A stretch of DNA of 64,000 bases from Symbiodinium natans (Eukaryota; Sar; Dinophyceae; Suessiales; Symbiodiniaceae): contig CAJNDS010002124.1 in the NCBI GenBank assembly GCA_905221605.1, forward strand, positions 1,037,421 to 1,101,420. The letters are read 5' to 3'. Position numbers and translations under genes: made by a program. The notes under the pieces were generated by a model. That model was not told the DNA's origin, made no database searches, and saw only the letters and a list, made by a program, of their open reading frames with translations. Below are positions 1 through 12,100 of the stretch, in pieces; positions within the stretch are counted from its first letter, which is position 1, and every line of letters starts with the position of its first letter.

Positions 1-615
1 GAAGCTTAATGACCTTAAGCCCTACACCTGAAAATTTAGACCCTAAGCCTTGAACCCTAAACCCGAACCCTAGTCCTTGAACCCCACACCCTAAACCTTG
101 TGAACCCTAAAGCCTAAGCCCAAAACCCGAACTCCTAAACCCGAAACCCGAAACCCGAAACCCTAAACCCTAGCCTAGTTAAGCCCTACACCCGGAACCC
201 TATAGAGGACTGTCTGCCGGAGGCCCGTTGCACACGCCTAAGGCAGCTGAGATACAGTCTCCAGTGGCGTGAGAAGGCCACCCGCGGGCTGGGGTTTAGG
301 GTTTAGGGTTTAGGGTTTGGGGTTTAGGGTTTAGGGTTTAGGGTTTAAAGTTTAGGGTTCAGGGCTCAGGGTTCTTCAGGGTTTCAGGTGTAGGGTTTAG
401 GATTTAGCGTTTAATTGGGGATTTTCCTCCCGAGAGCCAAAACCACCTAAGGCCTAAGCCTCGAAGGGGGTTGATTCTCCCCCTCGTCTTTTTGGGGTTG
501 TTGGACCGTTAGGCTGCTGGTTTTTAGTAGGGACTGAGTGGATGAATTACCTTATATCCCCCCCCATCTGTATCCTTGGAGGGATTATATAGGGTACCTC
601 CTTCCTTTTTTCTTC

Positions 616-729
616 CTAGGCTGCCCAGTAGTACCCTTATTCTCTTTTTTGGGGGGTTTAGGTTCCCTTCTCAAACCCTTTAAGCAAAAAAGGGCACCCT
701 GTTTAAGCCTAGGTTACTGGGCAGCCTAG
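616..729. mobile_element. Small terminal-inverted-repeat element, family A, copy 1
   Basis: About 114 bp bounded by perfect inverted repeats CTAGGCTGCCCAGTA ... TACTGGGCAGCCTAG. The interior reads GGTTTAGGTTCCCTTCTCAA then AGGGCACCCT. A close second copy lies at 50063-50175. No coding capacity; MITE-like. Confidence 0.85.
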
Positions 730-749
730 TACTTCTAAAAACCCAGTAA

Positions 750-868
750 GTTAGGGTTTAGGGTTTAGGGTTTAGGGTTTAGGGTTTAGGGTTTAGGGTT
801 TAGGGTTTAGGGTTTAGGGTTTAGGGTTTAGGGTTTAGGGTTTAGGGTTTAGGGTTTAGGGTTTAGGG
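750..868. repeat. Interstitial telomere array (TTTAGGG)n
   Basis: About 17 perfect heptamers upstream of the dynein start. Confidence 0.97.
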
Positions 869-1227
869 TACAGCCATTCTCCTCGCCCTGGTCTTCTGCG
901 CTCCTTCCTGAAACACCTCCAAAGAGTCCTGCAGAGAATCCCTGAAGTTTCTTCTTCCACAAAGAAGGTTCAGCGGTTTAGGGTTCAGGGTTTAGGGTTT
1001 AGGGTTTGGGGTTTGGGGTTTAGGGTTTAGGATTTTCTGGAGTGCCAGCCAGAAGTTCGCCACAGAATCCTGCAGAGTATCACCGTCAGAGTAACTCTGC
1101 AGCGCTAGCCACCAGAGAATCTCACGGAGAGGAGTCCCGCAGCGTATCCCTACACTCTCACCCTAAACCCTGAACCCTCCGTTTTTGGTTCAGGCATGAA
1201 TCTAAGCAGGGTTTAGGGTTTAGGGGT

Positions 1228-1509
1228 GTGGTTCTCAATCAGATCAACTATGCTCGACGAGATGATCCGACAAGTGATGATCTTCACAGAGATGAGATAC
1301 AACAGTTCAACCAGTCAGATCCCTACACCACCTTCAAAATCTCCCTTCCCAACTTCCTTCGGTTCTTAAGGCACACATCTAAGGTTCTCACTCCCATTCT
1401 GGGCTATGTTCAGTACAGGGAGCCTTCATGGTTCTATGAAGCTGCCTGCCACATGCACGAACAGGTATTGATGGGTTTCGAGTTGATCAGACTAGGGTAT
1501 AAGGGTTAA
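1228..1509 (+). CDS. Hypothetical 93-codon reading frame of unknown origin
   Basis: A non-repetitive open frame beginning at GTG inside a degenerate TTTAGGG run. It includes DPTSDDLHRDEIQQFNQSD and FLRFLRHTSKVLTPILGYV, and its composition is less GC-rich than the dynein exons. It has no recognised motif. It could be an exon of an upstream gene, a gene fragment or chance. Confidence 0.25.
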   Translation: MVLNQINYARRDDPTSDDLHRDEIQQFNQSDPYTTFKISLPNFLRFLRHTSKVLTPILGYVQYREPSWFYEAACHMHEQVLMGFELIRLGYKG

Positions 1510-2584
1510 CTCCCAGACCATGAACGAGCTTGAGGTATCAAATGGCTTTATATTCCAGATCAATGGAATCGGTTTAGGGTTTAGGATTTCGGGGTGAGGG
1601 TTTGGGTCATTCCACCCTAAACCCGGAACCCTAACCCCCTACCTCTAGATTATCGAGGTTTAGGGCGGAGTACTTTGAGGCATTTCGGTGTTCTACGCCC
1701 AGGGCCCTAAACCCTAAACCGCTATGGGCCTTGCGGTCCCTTGCTTTTCGTGCTTAGGGTATGCCCTAAACCCTAAACCCTGGGTATGCCCTAAACCCTA
1801 AACCCTAAACCCTAAACCCTAAACCCTAAACCCTAAACCCTAAAATGCCAACAAACAGTTGGTTGGGGGACTGTGGGCTTGAGGTGGGTTTAGACCCCAG
1901 CTTGCTTTCGCCAAAGCCCTGTCGGTTTAGTTCTCTGTTCAAGCTTCAGGGTTAGGGTTTAGGGTTTAGGGTTTAGGGTTTAGGGTTTAGGGTTTAGGAT
2001 CTAGGGTTTAGCGTCGCATGCAGGCTTCCACTACATGGCCTCCTCGTCGAAGAAGGTCGCCCGTTCAACAGAGACAACGGGGCGCAGCCTTGGGCAGAAA
2101 AGCAGTTTAGGGTTTTGGGTTAGGGTTTAGGGTTAGGGTTTAGGAATTTGGGAGTTTAGGGTTCAGGGTTTAGGAAAATTTTGACACGACCCGTTGACAC
2201 CCTGAACGGGCAACCTAAATCCAGACTTCTAAAACCAAAGCGACCTGCGCCTTGTGCATGTTCGGGAAGTTGTCTTGAACGGAACGTCCAGTGCACCCAC
2301 CTACTGCGTCCCACAGCCCTAAGCCCTAAACCCTAAAGCCTTATTAAACTCAGTGTTATACCCCCCTGCAGCTTTGGCTTAGGATGGTGTGTCTTTGCCT
2401 TGGGAACCTAAACAAAACCCTAAGACTTAAGTCCTAAGCCCTAAACCCTGAACCCAAAAGCTTAAGTCCTCAGCCCCACAGCCTTTTTTTCTGCCCGGAG
2501 AGCTTAGCCAGTAAGGGCTGGTTCTGGCATCGGGCCGAAAAATGCTTTCATCGACACAAGCCCCAAAACTGTGAGGCCTGAGGG

Positions 2585-2615
<31 letters not shown>

Positions 2616-3129
2616 TGTGTGTGTGGTGGTGTGGGGGTGGTGGGTGGTGGGTGTGGTGTGTGTGTGTGTAGTGTTGAGGGTTCAGGGTTTTGGGTTGTTT
2701 TTGCGCGTTTAGGGCAAAGGGTGGAGGGGGGCGCTGCCACCCCCTCCCCGCCCCGCCCCTCGAAAGGCCCAAAGCAGAAACACGACTGGGCAGCATTGCG
2801 GCCTTTTTCTGGCTCAGACGCTCTCTTCATTCGCTTCCCCTCCGCCTTTTCTTGACTCCGCCGAAAGGTCAGCCCAGGCCAAGATCGCATCGCCCAAAAT
2901 TCGCTTCTCTTGCGCGCATATGACATACTCCCAGTTCCCGAAACTTATTCAGATCGCTGGGTTTGTAGGAACTCCAGGGTTTAGGGTTTAGGGTTTAGGG
3001 TTTAGGGTTTAGGGTTTAGGGTTTTAGGGTTTTAGGGTTTAGGGTTTAATTAGGGTTTAGGGTTTAGGGTTTGGGGGAACCTTCGGACTCCCTGCGCTTC
3101 TCTTGGAGAAGTCTCCTCATTCTGTGGCC

Positions 3130-3172
3130 ATGGCAAAGAAGACGCGCCGCGAGAAGGCCGAGAACAGCCAAG
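3130..3172 (+). CDS. Dynein heavy chain exon 1 (presumed start)
   Basis: The ATG sits in a GCCATGG context and opens MAKKTRREKAENSQ, a basic N-terminus. The exon ends phase 1 before GT. It is the first segment that chains in phase to exon 2. A trans-splice acceptor AG could be any of several in 3100-3125. The start is inferred, not proven; an exon further upstream (for example 2035-2095) cannot be excluded. Confidence 0.55.
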
Positions 3173-6100
3173 GTGGCCCTGATTTCCCGGAAGCCCTAAA
3201 TGGTTTAGGCTTTAGGGTTTCGGGTTTAGGGGTTTAGCGGTTTAGGGGTTTAGGGTTTCGGGGTTTAAGGTTTAGGATTTAGGGCTTAGGGCTTAGGGTT
3301 TTAGGTTTGTCGGTATAGGGGTTTTGTGCTCTTGGGGTTTAGGGTTTGGGGGTTTAGGGTGTAGGCTCTGCCCGTAGCCCGTAAACATCCGTATATCTCC
3401 GCGTCATTTTTCGGGCTCCAGGCAACCCTTACCTTCAGACCCCCACACCTGTCTGTTGTTGCCTTGCAGTCAGTAGCTTACCTACGACTCTTGCATTTGT
3501 GTCCAATGCCTACCCTATAAACCTTAGAACCCTAAAACCCTCTATCAAAAGACCACCTGACTTCGAACTCCCACACCAAAAAGTACACTAACAACATCAG
3601 GCTCCGCGTTGCTTATGGGTTCTTCGTAAGTACCCTTCCTATGGCTCCACCCAAATCCTGGGGTTAGCACCCGCCCATTGTGGGTATTGAGTATGTAGGA
3701 TGAGGATTTAGAAGTTAGGATTCAGGATTTAGCATTCAAGATTTATGACGAAGATGTAGGGTTTAGGGTTTAGGGCTAGGGTTTAGGATTTAGGGTTTAG
3801 GGTTAAGGGGGGAGTAGGGTTCTTCGAGAAGGCCCCTGCAGGGATATGGGTTTAGGGTTTAGGGTTTAGGGTTTAGGGTTTAGGGTTTAGGGTTTAGGGT
3901 TTAGGGTTTAGGGTTTAGGGTTTAGGTTTTTTCCCTTCGTTTCTTCCCAGCCTCTTCCCAAAGCCTTTCGTGGCCTCTCCGGTCTCGAATTGGGGGCCTC
4001 ATTGGGTTAGGGTTTAGGGTTTAGGGTTTAGGGTTTAGGGTTTAGGGTTTAGGGTTTAGGGTTTAGGGTTTAGGGTTTAGGGTTTAGGGTTTAGGGTTTG
4101 GGGTTTGGGGTTTGGGGTTTGGGGGTTTAGGGTTTAGGGTTGAGAGTTTAGGGTTTAGAGTGTAGGGTTTAGGGTTTAGGGCGCTATCTCAACCACTGAA
4201 ATGCGGCCTTGACCGCCTTGACCAACGAAAGAAGCATCGGCACATAAGAAAACCAATTCAATAAACCCTAGACCCTGATAGACCATAGTGTGGGTGGCCC
4301 GGGGTGTTTCGCACCCGAGCACGTCCCTTCGCCTGACACAGGCTAAACCCTAAACCCTCTACCCTGAACCACGCACCCGAACCCTAAACCCTCACCCCTC
4401 AACCCTAAACCCTAAACCCTCAACCCTAACCCCTAAACCCTAGCCCTAAACCCTAAACCCTTGAACCTAAAACCTGACGCCAAAGGAGGGCCGACCGGCC
4501 GAGCCCCAGTGGCCGTGCTCGAGGAGCTCCGGCAGCCTCTGGCGTCTCGGAAGATGTTTAGGGATTAGGGTTTAGGGTTTGGGGTTTAGGGGTTTAGGGT
4601 TTAGGGTTTAGGGTTTAGGGTTTAGAGTTTGGGGTTCAGGGTTTCGGGTGTTAGGTTTAGGGGTTTAGGGTTGAGGGTTTCGGGGCTTCGGGGTTTAGGG
4701 TTTAGGGGTGTTAGGTTTAGGGGTTTGGGGTTTAGGGTTTAATAGGGGTTTAGGGTTTAGGGGTTTAAGGGTTCAGGGTTTAGGGGTTTAGGGTTTTGGG
4801 TTTTGGGTTTAGGGGGTTAGGGGTTTAGGGTTGAGGGGTGAGGGTTTAGGGTTCAGGGTTCAGGGTTTAGGGTTTATAGGGTCTAGGGTAAACCTTGCAA
4901 GGCTAGAGTTACGAGTAGCACGACTTCGTGTACTTCTAGAGGGTGCAAGGCCTGTACTGTTTAGGGCCCGGGGACGAGTTCCGGGTGAAGGAGTTGGGTA
5001 AGCCCGAAACCCTAAATTCCCTACGCCCCAACAAACCCCTTCTTGCTTTCTTGCGTGCCCAAATGGCAGGCCTCTCGGAACAGCGGAATACCCTCCAGAT
5101 GTCTCAGTCTAACCCTAAGGGTTCATGTACCTATATAGTAAATACATAGCCTTAAAGGGGTTCACATAGTAGCTTTAGGGCCCAAGTGTAGACTGTGTAG
5201 GTACATGGACCCTTAGGGTGATAACAGGGACTCTCAGGTTGCGGCCTGGGCCGCGAAGGTGACCACCTTGGAAGCGCTAGTCTTGCAACTTCGTGCCAGA
5301 CGTTGTATCGACACCAGGCTGCCCTAAGAGCTTTCCCTGAGCGGTCCATGTACCTACACAGTTTCTACTTGGGCCCCAAAGCTACTACATGTGAACCCCT
5401 TTAAGGCTATTTACTATATAGGTACATGGACCCTGAGGGTTTGCAAGTGCCCATTTCGGAGTGGAGCAATCGCAGTGGATTTGGCTGTCTTGATCCAGTG
5501 GTTGCGCTCCCAGCTACAAGCACCTCGTGCCCCACGTTAAGCAGACATCCGTCAGGAGCTCATCTGAGTTTAGCGCGGCTGTGGCTGTGGTTTAAGTGAT
5601 GTGCCTTAGACCCGGAATCCCGAACAATTCTGAAACTCTAACACCCCTATAGGCCCTAAAACCCCAATCGCAGAGACACTAAACCCGAAGGCCCTAAAAT
5701 CCTAAACCTTGAGTACCCTGAGTACCCTAAACTCTACAGCCCTAAAACTCTAAAGCCCAAAAAACCATGAAATCCTAAAGCCCTGAATCCCCAAAACCTG
5801 AAAACCCCAAAGTCTACAACATTAACAACCCTAGAACCCCAAACCCAATACCGCTAAAATCCTACGACCCCCTAAAATCCAAAAACCCTGAATACGCCTA
5901 GTACCCTAAAAACCGTAACAACCTAAAGCCCTGAAACCCTATACCCTAAAAACCCTACACCCCAAAACGCTGAACGCTGAGACTCCCTAAACCCTAAACA
6001 CCTCCCTCTCTCCCCCCTAAACCCTAAACCCTAAACCCTAAACCCTAAACCCTAAACCCTAAACCCTAAACCCTAAACCCCCAGGCCATCTGGTGGCAAA

Positions 6101-9100
6101 GCGTCGGAGGCTACCTGAAATCCCCGGAGGCACCAAAGGCCGAGGCCGTTCCCCCACGCTCGTCTTCGTGGTGGTTGGGTTTAGGGTTTAGGGTTTAGGG
6201 TTCGGAGTTTAAATCGTTTATAAAGGGTTCAGGGTTTAGGGTTTTGGGTGGCTTATGGTTCAGGGCTTAGGGGATCTTGCTTCGGGTTCAGGGTTTCTTG
6301 CTACGGGCTGGTGGGTGGATGAGTAAGCGGGTGAATGCGTGGTGGTGTTTAAGGGGCCTGTTTTGTTTAAAGCTGTTTATCGGCATTGCACTTGCTAAGG
6401 GAGTTATCATTGCCCCTAGACCCCTGCAACCCTGACGAGCAGAAAAGCCCGGGGGCTTTAGGGGCTTTCGAGTTTTGGCGGATGGTGTGTGATTTAGACT
6501 CTTGAGGGTCTTGGGGGGTGGAGGGTTAGGGCTATCAGGGTTTTAGCGCTTTGGGGGCTTAGGGGTTAGGACTTAGGGTGTTGTAGTCACAGGTGCTTAG
6601 TATCCCCGTCGGTACCCGTTCCGCTTAAAGGTTCTCTTTTGAACCTGACTGAAGCGGAAAGTAGGGTTTAGGGTTACGTAGGGTTTATTGTTTTGGGGTT
6701 CAGGATGTAGGACGCATAGCACCCTTGCTGATCCCTAAACCCCAAACCGCAGCTAGCTAGGACATTCAGTGGTGCAGCCTTCCCTTTCACATCTTCACTA
6801 CGCAGGCAGCCTGTTTTCCAAACCCTACACCCGAAACCTGAGATCGAGATCGAGCTTGAGACAAGTAGGCGAATGTTCTGGACCCTCAAGGCCTAAGCAC
6901 CTCCGTTGGCGTTTCGGTCTGGGACAAGGGATCGTAGGACTTCGGTTTTTTTGAGAGGATTGAGGGTTTAGGGTTTAGGGCTCAGGCCAAAGTACCCGCT
7001 AAGAGAGGCGCGCGGCCCCTTCAATTTCGGCTCACAGTCTGCTGCACCCCATAACCCCAGACATCCCCCACCAGCAAGCGAAACGCAGCTTCAGCAATCC
7101 ACCAAACAGGTCTACACCTCTCCGAACGAAAAGAACCTTCAACTGTACACGCGAACTGCGGTTTTCCAGTGCTGCTGTTGAATTGTTTTCCCCTACATTG
7201 TTCCCCCCCTTACACCTCTGGGTGGTCCGTGAGAAGGCCTGCACATGCACAGCATGTGGCGACTTCCTGTGTCCGGGTTCTGGGACTCAGGGTTTAAGGT
7301 GTGGGGTTCAGGGTTCAGGGTTCAGGGTTTAGGGTTTAGGGTTTAGGGTTCAGCTTAGGGTTCAGCTTGGGGTTCTAGGGTGCTGGGGTTCAGAGTTCAG
7401 GGTTCTTGGATGTAGGCTTGTGGATTTTGGGATTCTGTGGTTGAGCGCAAATTCTGGCATAGAAGTAGGGCTTAGAATTTCGGATTCTGGGGCTTAGGTT
7501 TCGGGGTGACGTCGAGTGCAGACCTCGGAGATTTGCTTGCTTCGGGTTTTGCGGGTTTAGGAGTTAATGTTTAGAGTGGAGGGTATAGGATTTTAAATCT
7601 TTGTTGGGGCTTTGCTGGTGCTTGTAATGTTGGGGTTGCAGACTTTGTGTTATGAGCTGTTGACAAATGACGCCTGAGCAAAAGAGCCTAAACCCTAAAG
7701 CCTAAACCCTAAACCCGAAACCCCCTAAGCATTCAGAACATGCCCAGGGATGGCCTAAGTAAAGCATTGACTGCCTCAAATATTGGGTTACCAGCTACTA
7801 CTATTTGCTTAAGAGCCACGCGAGAAAAGAAATCTTCCTCATTAGGGGCCATATAGGATGAGTATTCATTCTTTTTTTTGGGGGGGGGTTCTTAAGGAAA
7901 TAGTAGGTGATAACAGCTGTAAGCCCAAAAGACTATACCCTGTGGTCTTTGAGCCTCTGGAGCCAAAGATACGTGCCGAGACCCTTACGGGAAACGCCAA
8001 CCCTAAGACTCTAAGACCTACATGTCAGTCATGTAGGTTAAACATACAAGCCCAATCCGCTGCAGCACTGGGAACCGGCATTGCAGCAGGAGCGATGGAG
8101 CATCTGTCTCAGGAGCCGCTGATTTAGGGCTTCTGGGTTCAGGGCTGCTTAGGGTTGCTTAAGTTTAGGGTGTGCTGGATCCCTCATCCCCAAACCCGAA
8201 ACCCTCAAGCCTAGAGCCTTGAACCCTATGTGCCCTATATCAACCCCAACCGCCAAACCCTACACGGCACTAAACACTAGTCCCCAGCCCTCCAATTCTG
8301 CATCGGGAGCCCTCTGCAAAACCCTAAGCCCGAACCCCAGACCCGAAAACCCCTAACCCCATACAAAACCCTGAACCCTAAACTAACCCTAAACCCTAAA
8401 CCCTAAACCCTAAACCCTAAATCTGCACCTTAAGTCAAAAGCCCTGGGCCCCTAAAACCCGAAAACCCCCCGAGTTGGAGGATGCAGTAATCATAAGCCC
8501 TGAGCCCTAAGCCCTAAACCCTAAACCCTCAAGACAAAATAGAGTTGGAGGATGCAGTCCGCACCTTCTTCAGCCTGCGCTTGACGCAGCTTGGCTTCCT
8601 TCAGGGCCGAGCCCCCTCTGAAGGGTTGATAGGGTTCCCCAAACCCTAAACCCTAAACCCTAAACCCTAAACCCTAAACCCTAAACCCTAAACCCTAAAC
8701 CCTAAACCCTAGGGTTTAGGGTTTCGGGGTTGGAGCTCAGAGCTCAGAGTTCTGGGTTTTGGGTTTTGGGTTTGGGTTCAGGGTCTAGTGTTCGGGGTTC
8801 AGGAGAAGGCCCAGGGTTTAGGGTTTGGGGTTTAGGGTTTATGGTCGGTTTTGGTTCAGGGTGTAGGGTTAGGGGGTTAGGTTTTTGAGTTTAGGAGGAA
8901 GACCGGGGAACTTAGCAAAGTTTTGGGATTTGGTAGGGTTGACAGTAGGGCTCGGGCAAGTCAATGACTACGGTTTTTAGGGCATCGGGCCTGATAGGGC
9001 TGAGGGAACTTAGCAAGTAGGTTTCACGCAGGCTCAGGACTCTACAATCTAAACCCTAAGCCCTGAACCCTAAACCCTATAGATCCTACCCCCCAAGCCC

Positions 9101-12100
9101 TAAACCCTAAACATCCAAGCACAGTGCCGTTCTTGGCAGAGGCGCTGGAGGATTGGTTTGATGCTGAAGACAGGACTTGTCTGGGCTCCGCGTAATTCCT
9201 GCAGCCGACCATCCAGTCGATTGCGATTGGGGTTTAGGGTTTGGGGTTTGGGGTTTAGGTTTTAGGGTTTTGGGTTTAGGGTTTAGGGTGTGGAGTGATT
9301 AGATTGCCTTACGGTCAAAACTTATGATAAGAAAGGTTCGAAGGTCCACCAGAGTCTGGGACATTTCTTAACCAGGCAGATGTATTAAGAAAGGTAGATT
9401 TGAGGCGAGAGTCTTGAAAACATTTCTTATTCAACCTGACCAACCCTTTGCTTTCTCCGCCCTCCAGCCCTCCAGCCCTCCAGCCCTCCAGCCCTCCAGC
9501 CCTCCAGCCCTCCAGCCCTCCAGCCCTCCAGCCCTCCAGCCCTCCACCCCTCCACCCCTCCACCCCTCCACCCCTCCAGCCCTCCAGCCCTCCAGCCCTC
9601 CAGCCCTCCAGCCCTCCAGCCCTCCAGCCCTCCAGCCCTCCAGCCCTCCAGCCCTCCAGCCCTCCGCCCTCCAGCCCTCCAGCCCTCCAGGATTAAGCCC
9701 TCCAGGATTAAGCCCTCCAGGATTCAGCCCGGATTAAGCCCTCCAGGATTAAGCCCTTTAAGCCCTCCAGGATTAAGCCCTCCAGGATTAAGCCCTCCAG
9801 GATTAAGCCCTCCAGGATTAACAGGATTAAGCCCTCCAGGATTAAGCCCTCCAGGATTAAGCCCTCCAGGATTAAGCCCTCCAGCCCTCCAGCCCTCCAG
9901 CCCTCCAGCCCTCCAGCCCTCCAGCCCTCCAGCCCTCCAGCCCTCCAGCCCTCCAGCCCTCCAGCCCTCCAGCCCCTGAACTCGTAGACGTCGCTCACCT
10001 GCGCTCAAAGCGAATGAAAGGGTGTTGGCGTGTTGTGGGGGGTGTCTGTGGTGGATTCTGGGTTTCTGCGCTTTAGAATAAGGGTTTAGGGCTTAAGTTT
10101 AGGGTTTCGGGGTTGCTATTTTTTTCAGAATGCCTTTGGGTGTTTTCTTAGGGGCTGTGAAAGCTTTTACTTGTTTTTGAGGGGAGGTGGTTTGCAAGGA
10201 AGGTTATGTTTTTGGCGGGCGCCTCGTGCTTATGGGGTTTAGGAATAGGGTTTAGGGTCGTTAGCGTTTAGGGTTTACAGGATTTGTAGGGTTTAGGGGT
10301 AGAGGGCTGGAGGGCTGGAGGGCTGGAGGGCTGGAGGGCTGGAGGGCTGGAGGGCTGGAGGGCTGGAGGGCTGGAGGGCTGGAGGGCTGGAGCCTTGCAA
10401 AAAGGCCATTCAATTTGTAATTACGTTTGGGTTGCGATTCAGACTCTGAATATAATTATTTTTCTCAATTCGAGAGTCTAATTTCTTGCTTCATAAAATT
10501 TCTTAACACAAAGTTCCACCGTACTCGACAGCCCTCATAGAAGTATGCAGGGGTTAGGATTTGGGGTTTAAGGCTTTGGCTCAGCCCCAAGCCCCATCTG
10601 CTTCATCCTGTAATTCGTGTGAGACCCTAAACCCTATGCACTAGAAACCTTAGACCTTGCGCCCTTAACACCATTCTCCAACATGCACCCCATGGACCAT
10701 GAATCCTATAACCTGTGTATCCGCGAACGAGCTGAAATGCGTTAGGGCCAAAGCCTCATTGCAACCGCTTAGCCAGCATGGATCCCGACTTAGAGACGTT
10801 CAGTCGGAGTCCAACTGCTGATCGCCTCGTAGCATAGCCACATCAACCAGATGTCTGAACGAAGTGTTCCTCAGCTTCGAGTACTGTCGCAGCATCTACT
10901 ACGTCGGTAGGGTAAAGCTAGCCCGTCTCACGATGGTCTAAACCCAGCTCACGTTCCTTACTAGCGGGTGAACCATCCGACGCTTTGGGGCTTCCGCGTC
11001 TCGTGGGCAGCGTTTCGGCAGTCAAAGTGTCTTAGCCTATGGTGGCATCCGTCGCGGGGCCATTCGCACCCTCCACCCTCTAAATCAAGACCCTATAGGC
11101 CCTAGACTCCACTTGCTGACTCAAACCTACAAGCTTGGAGCCCTATAAGCCTATAAGCCTTACCTGCACCCTCAACCCTGCCTGCAAGAACGAAGCAAGC
11201 CCTGAGCGCTGCTCTACACCCTATAAGCCCTGAGCCCTAGAAGCCGAGGCAGCTCGAGGGCTTCTCGTCCTCTGATCTGACTGAGCCTGAGCTCATGGAG
11301 GCAGCAGTGCAGTGGCTTCAGGTTGGGTTTAGGGTTTAGGGTTTAGGGTTTAGGGTTTAGGGTTTAGGGTTTAGGGTTTAGGGTTTAGGGCTAGGGTTGA
11401 GCCTTTGGGCCTGATGGCTTGGGGTTTTGGATTCAGGGCTTTGGCTTGCCCCAGGCCCAGGGAACTTTGCACGCACGCTTTGAGTAGGGTGATCAGTACC
11501 CGGAAACTTAATAGCTTATGCCTGTCTCTATGCCCTGTAGTATGACCCTGTTTTCCCTAACTAAATCCTAAATCCGCAAGCACTACACCCCAAGTTCTCC
11601 AACCGCCCAATCCATCCTAGAAAATCCTCAAAACTCGTGCTATCTGGTTGATGGGGAAGCTTTGGGAGTAGCTCGGCGCTGGTCTCGGCAGTAACCCTAA
11701 ACCCTAAACCAAAAGGCCTTAAACCCTTCCTAAACCCTGTAAACCTTAAACTCTGAGCCCTTACTCCAAGCTAGACCCGAAACAACCCTAAACCTAAAAG
11801 AGTTCAAGGGTCCCAAAGGGCAGGTCCACACTCGGTGGCTCTCAGGGCAGGTAAGGGTCTAGGGTCCAGGGGTTAGGGTTTAGAGTTTTTAGAGTCTCAA
11901 GGAGCCGACTGCAAGCCTAAAACTCAACGAGCCGTAGCAAGTAGGGTTTAGGTATTAGGGTTGCGATTCAGGGTCTGGGGCTTTTGGGTCTAGGATGCAG
12001 TGTCATGACGAGGGTTCCGAGGGTGGGGGTTCGAGGCTTTGAAGGCAGTTGTGCTGGTTGTTGGTTCCTACCTGTGCTGCGATGAAACCTTATAGAAGCT

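Larger units (their letters stand above)
1..3129. other. Region upstream of the presumed dynein start
   Basis: Mostly TTTAGGG/CCCTAAA runs (long one at 750-868, others at 1800-1845, 1945-2000, 2975-3080). Unique islands: 200-290 (reads exon-like on plus, EDCLPEARCTRLRQLRYS), 870-970, 1035-1160, 2035-2095 (ATG then ASSSKKVARSTETTGRS) and 2700-2930. None can be assigned to a gene. No promoter motif is recognisable; dinoflagellates generally lack TATA boxes. Confidence 0.6.
4542..6084. repeat. Intron 2: telomere repeats plus inverted pair of family B elements
   Basis: Degenerate TTTAGGG 4556-4880, unique islands and family B elements 4890-5590, degenerate CCCTAAA-type from 5600, perfect CCCTAAA 6018-6080 at the acceptor. 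Confidence 0.9.

Noticed and set aside
1-900. The window as a chromosome end because of telomere repeats
   Set aside because: Repeats occur on both strands throughout 64 kb, are interrupted by exons in one gene, and include array-specific variants.
2504-2926. 140-codon minus-strand frame
   Set aside because: Its core is a GT microsatellite (THTHTH, PPTTPTPP); flanks show no motif.
9414-10008. Long reading frames rich in LQPSSPPA or GGLEGWRA on both strands
   Set aside because: They are translations of the CCCTCCAG/CCAGGATTAAG satellite in every frame; no non-repetitive start or end.
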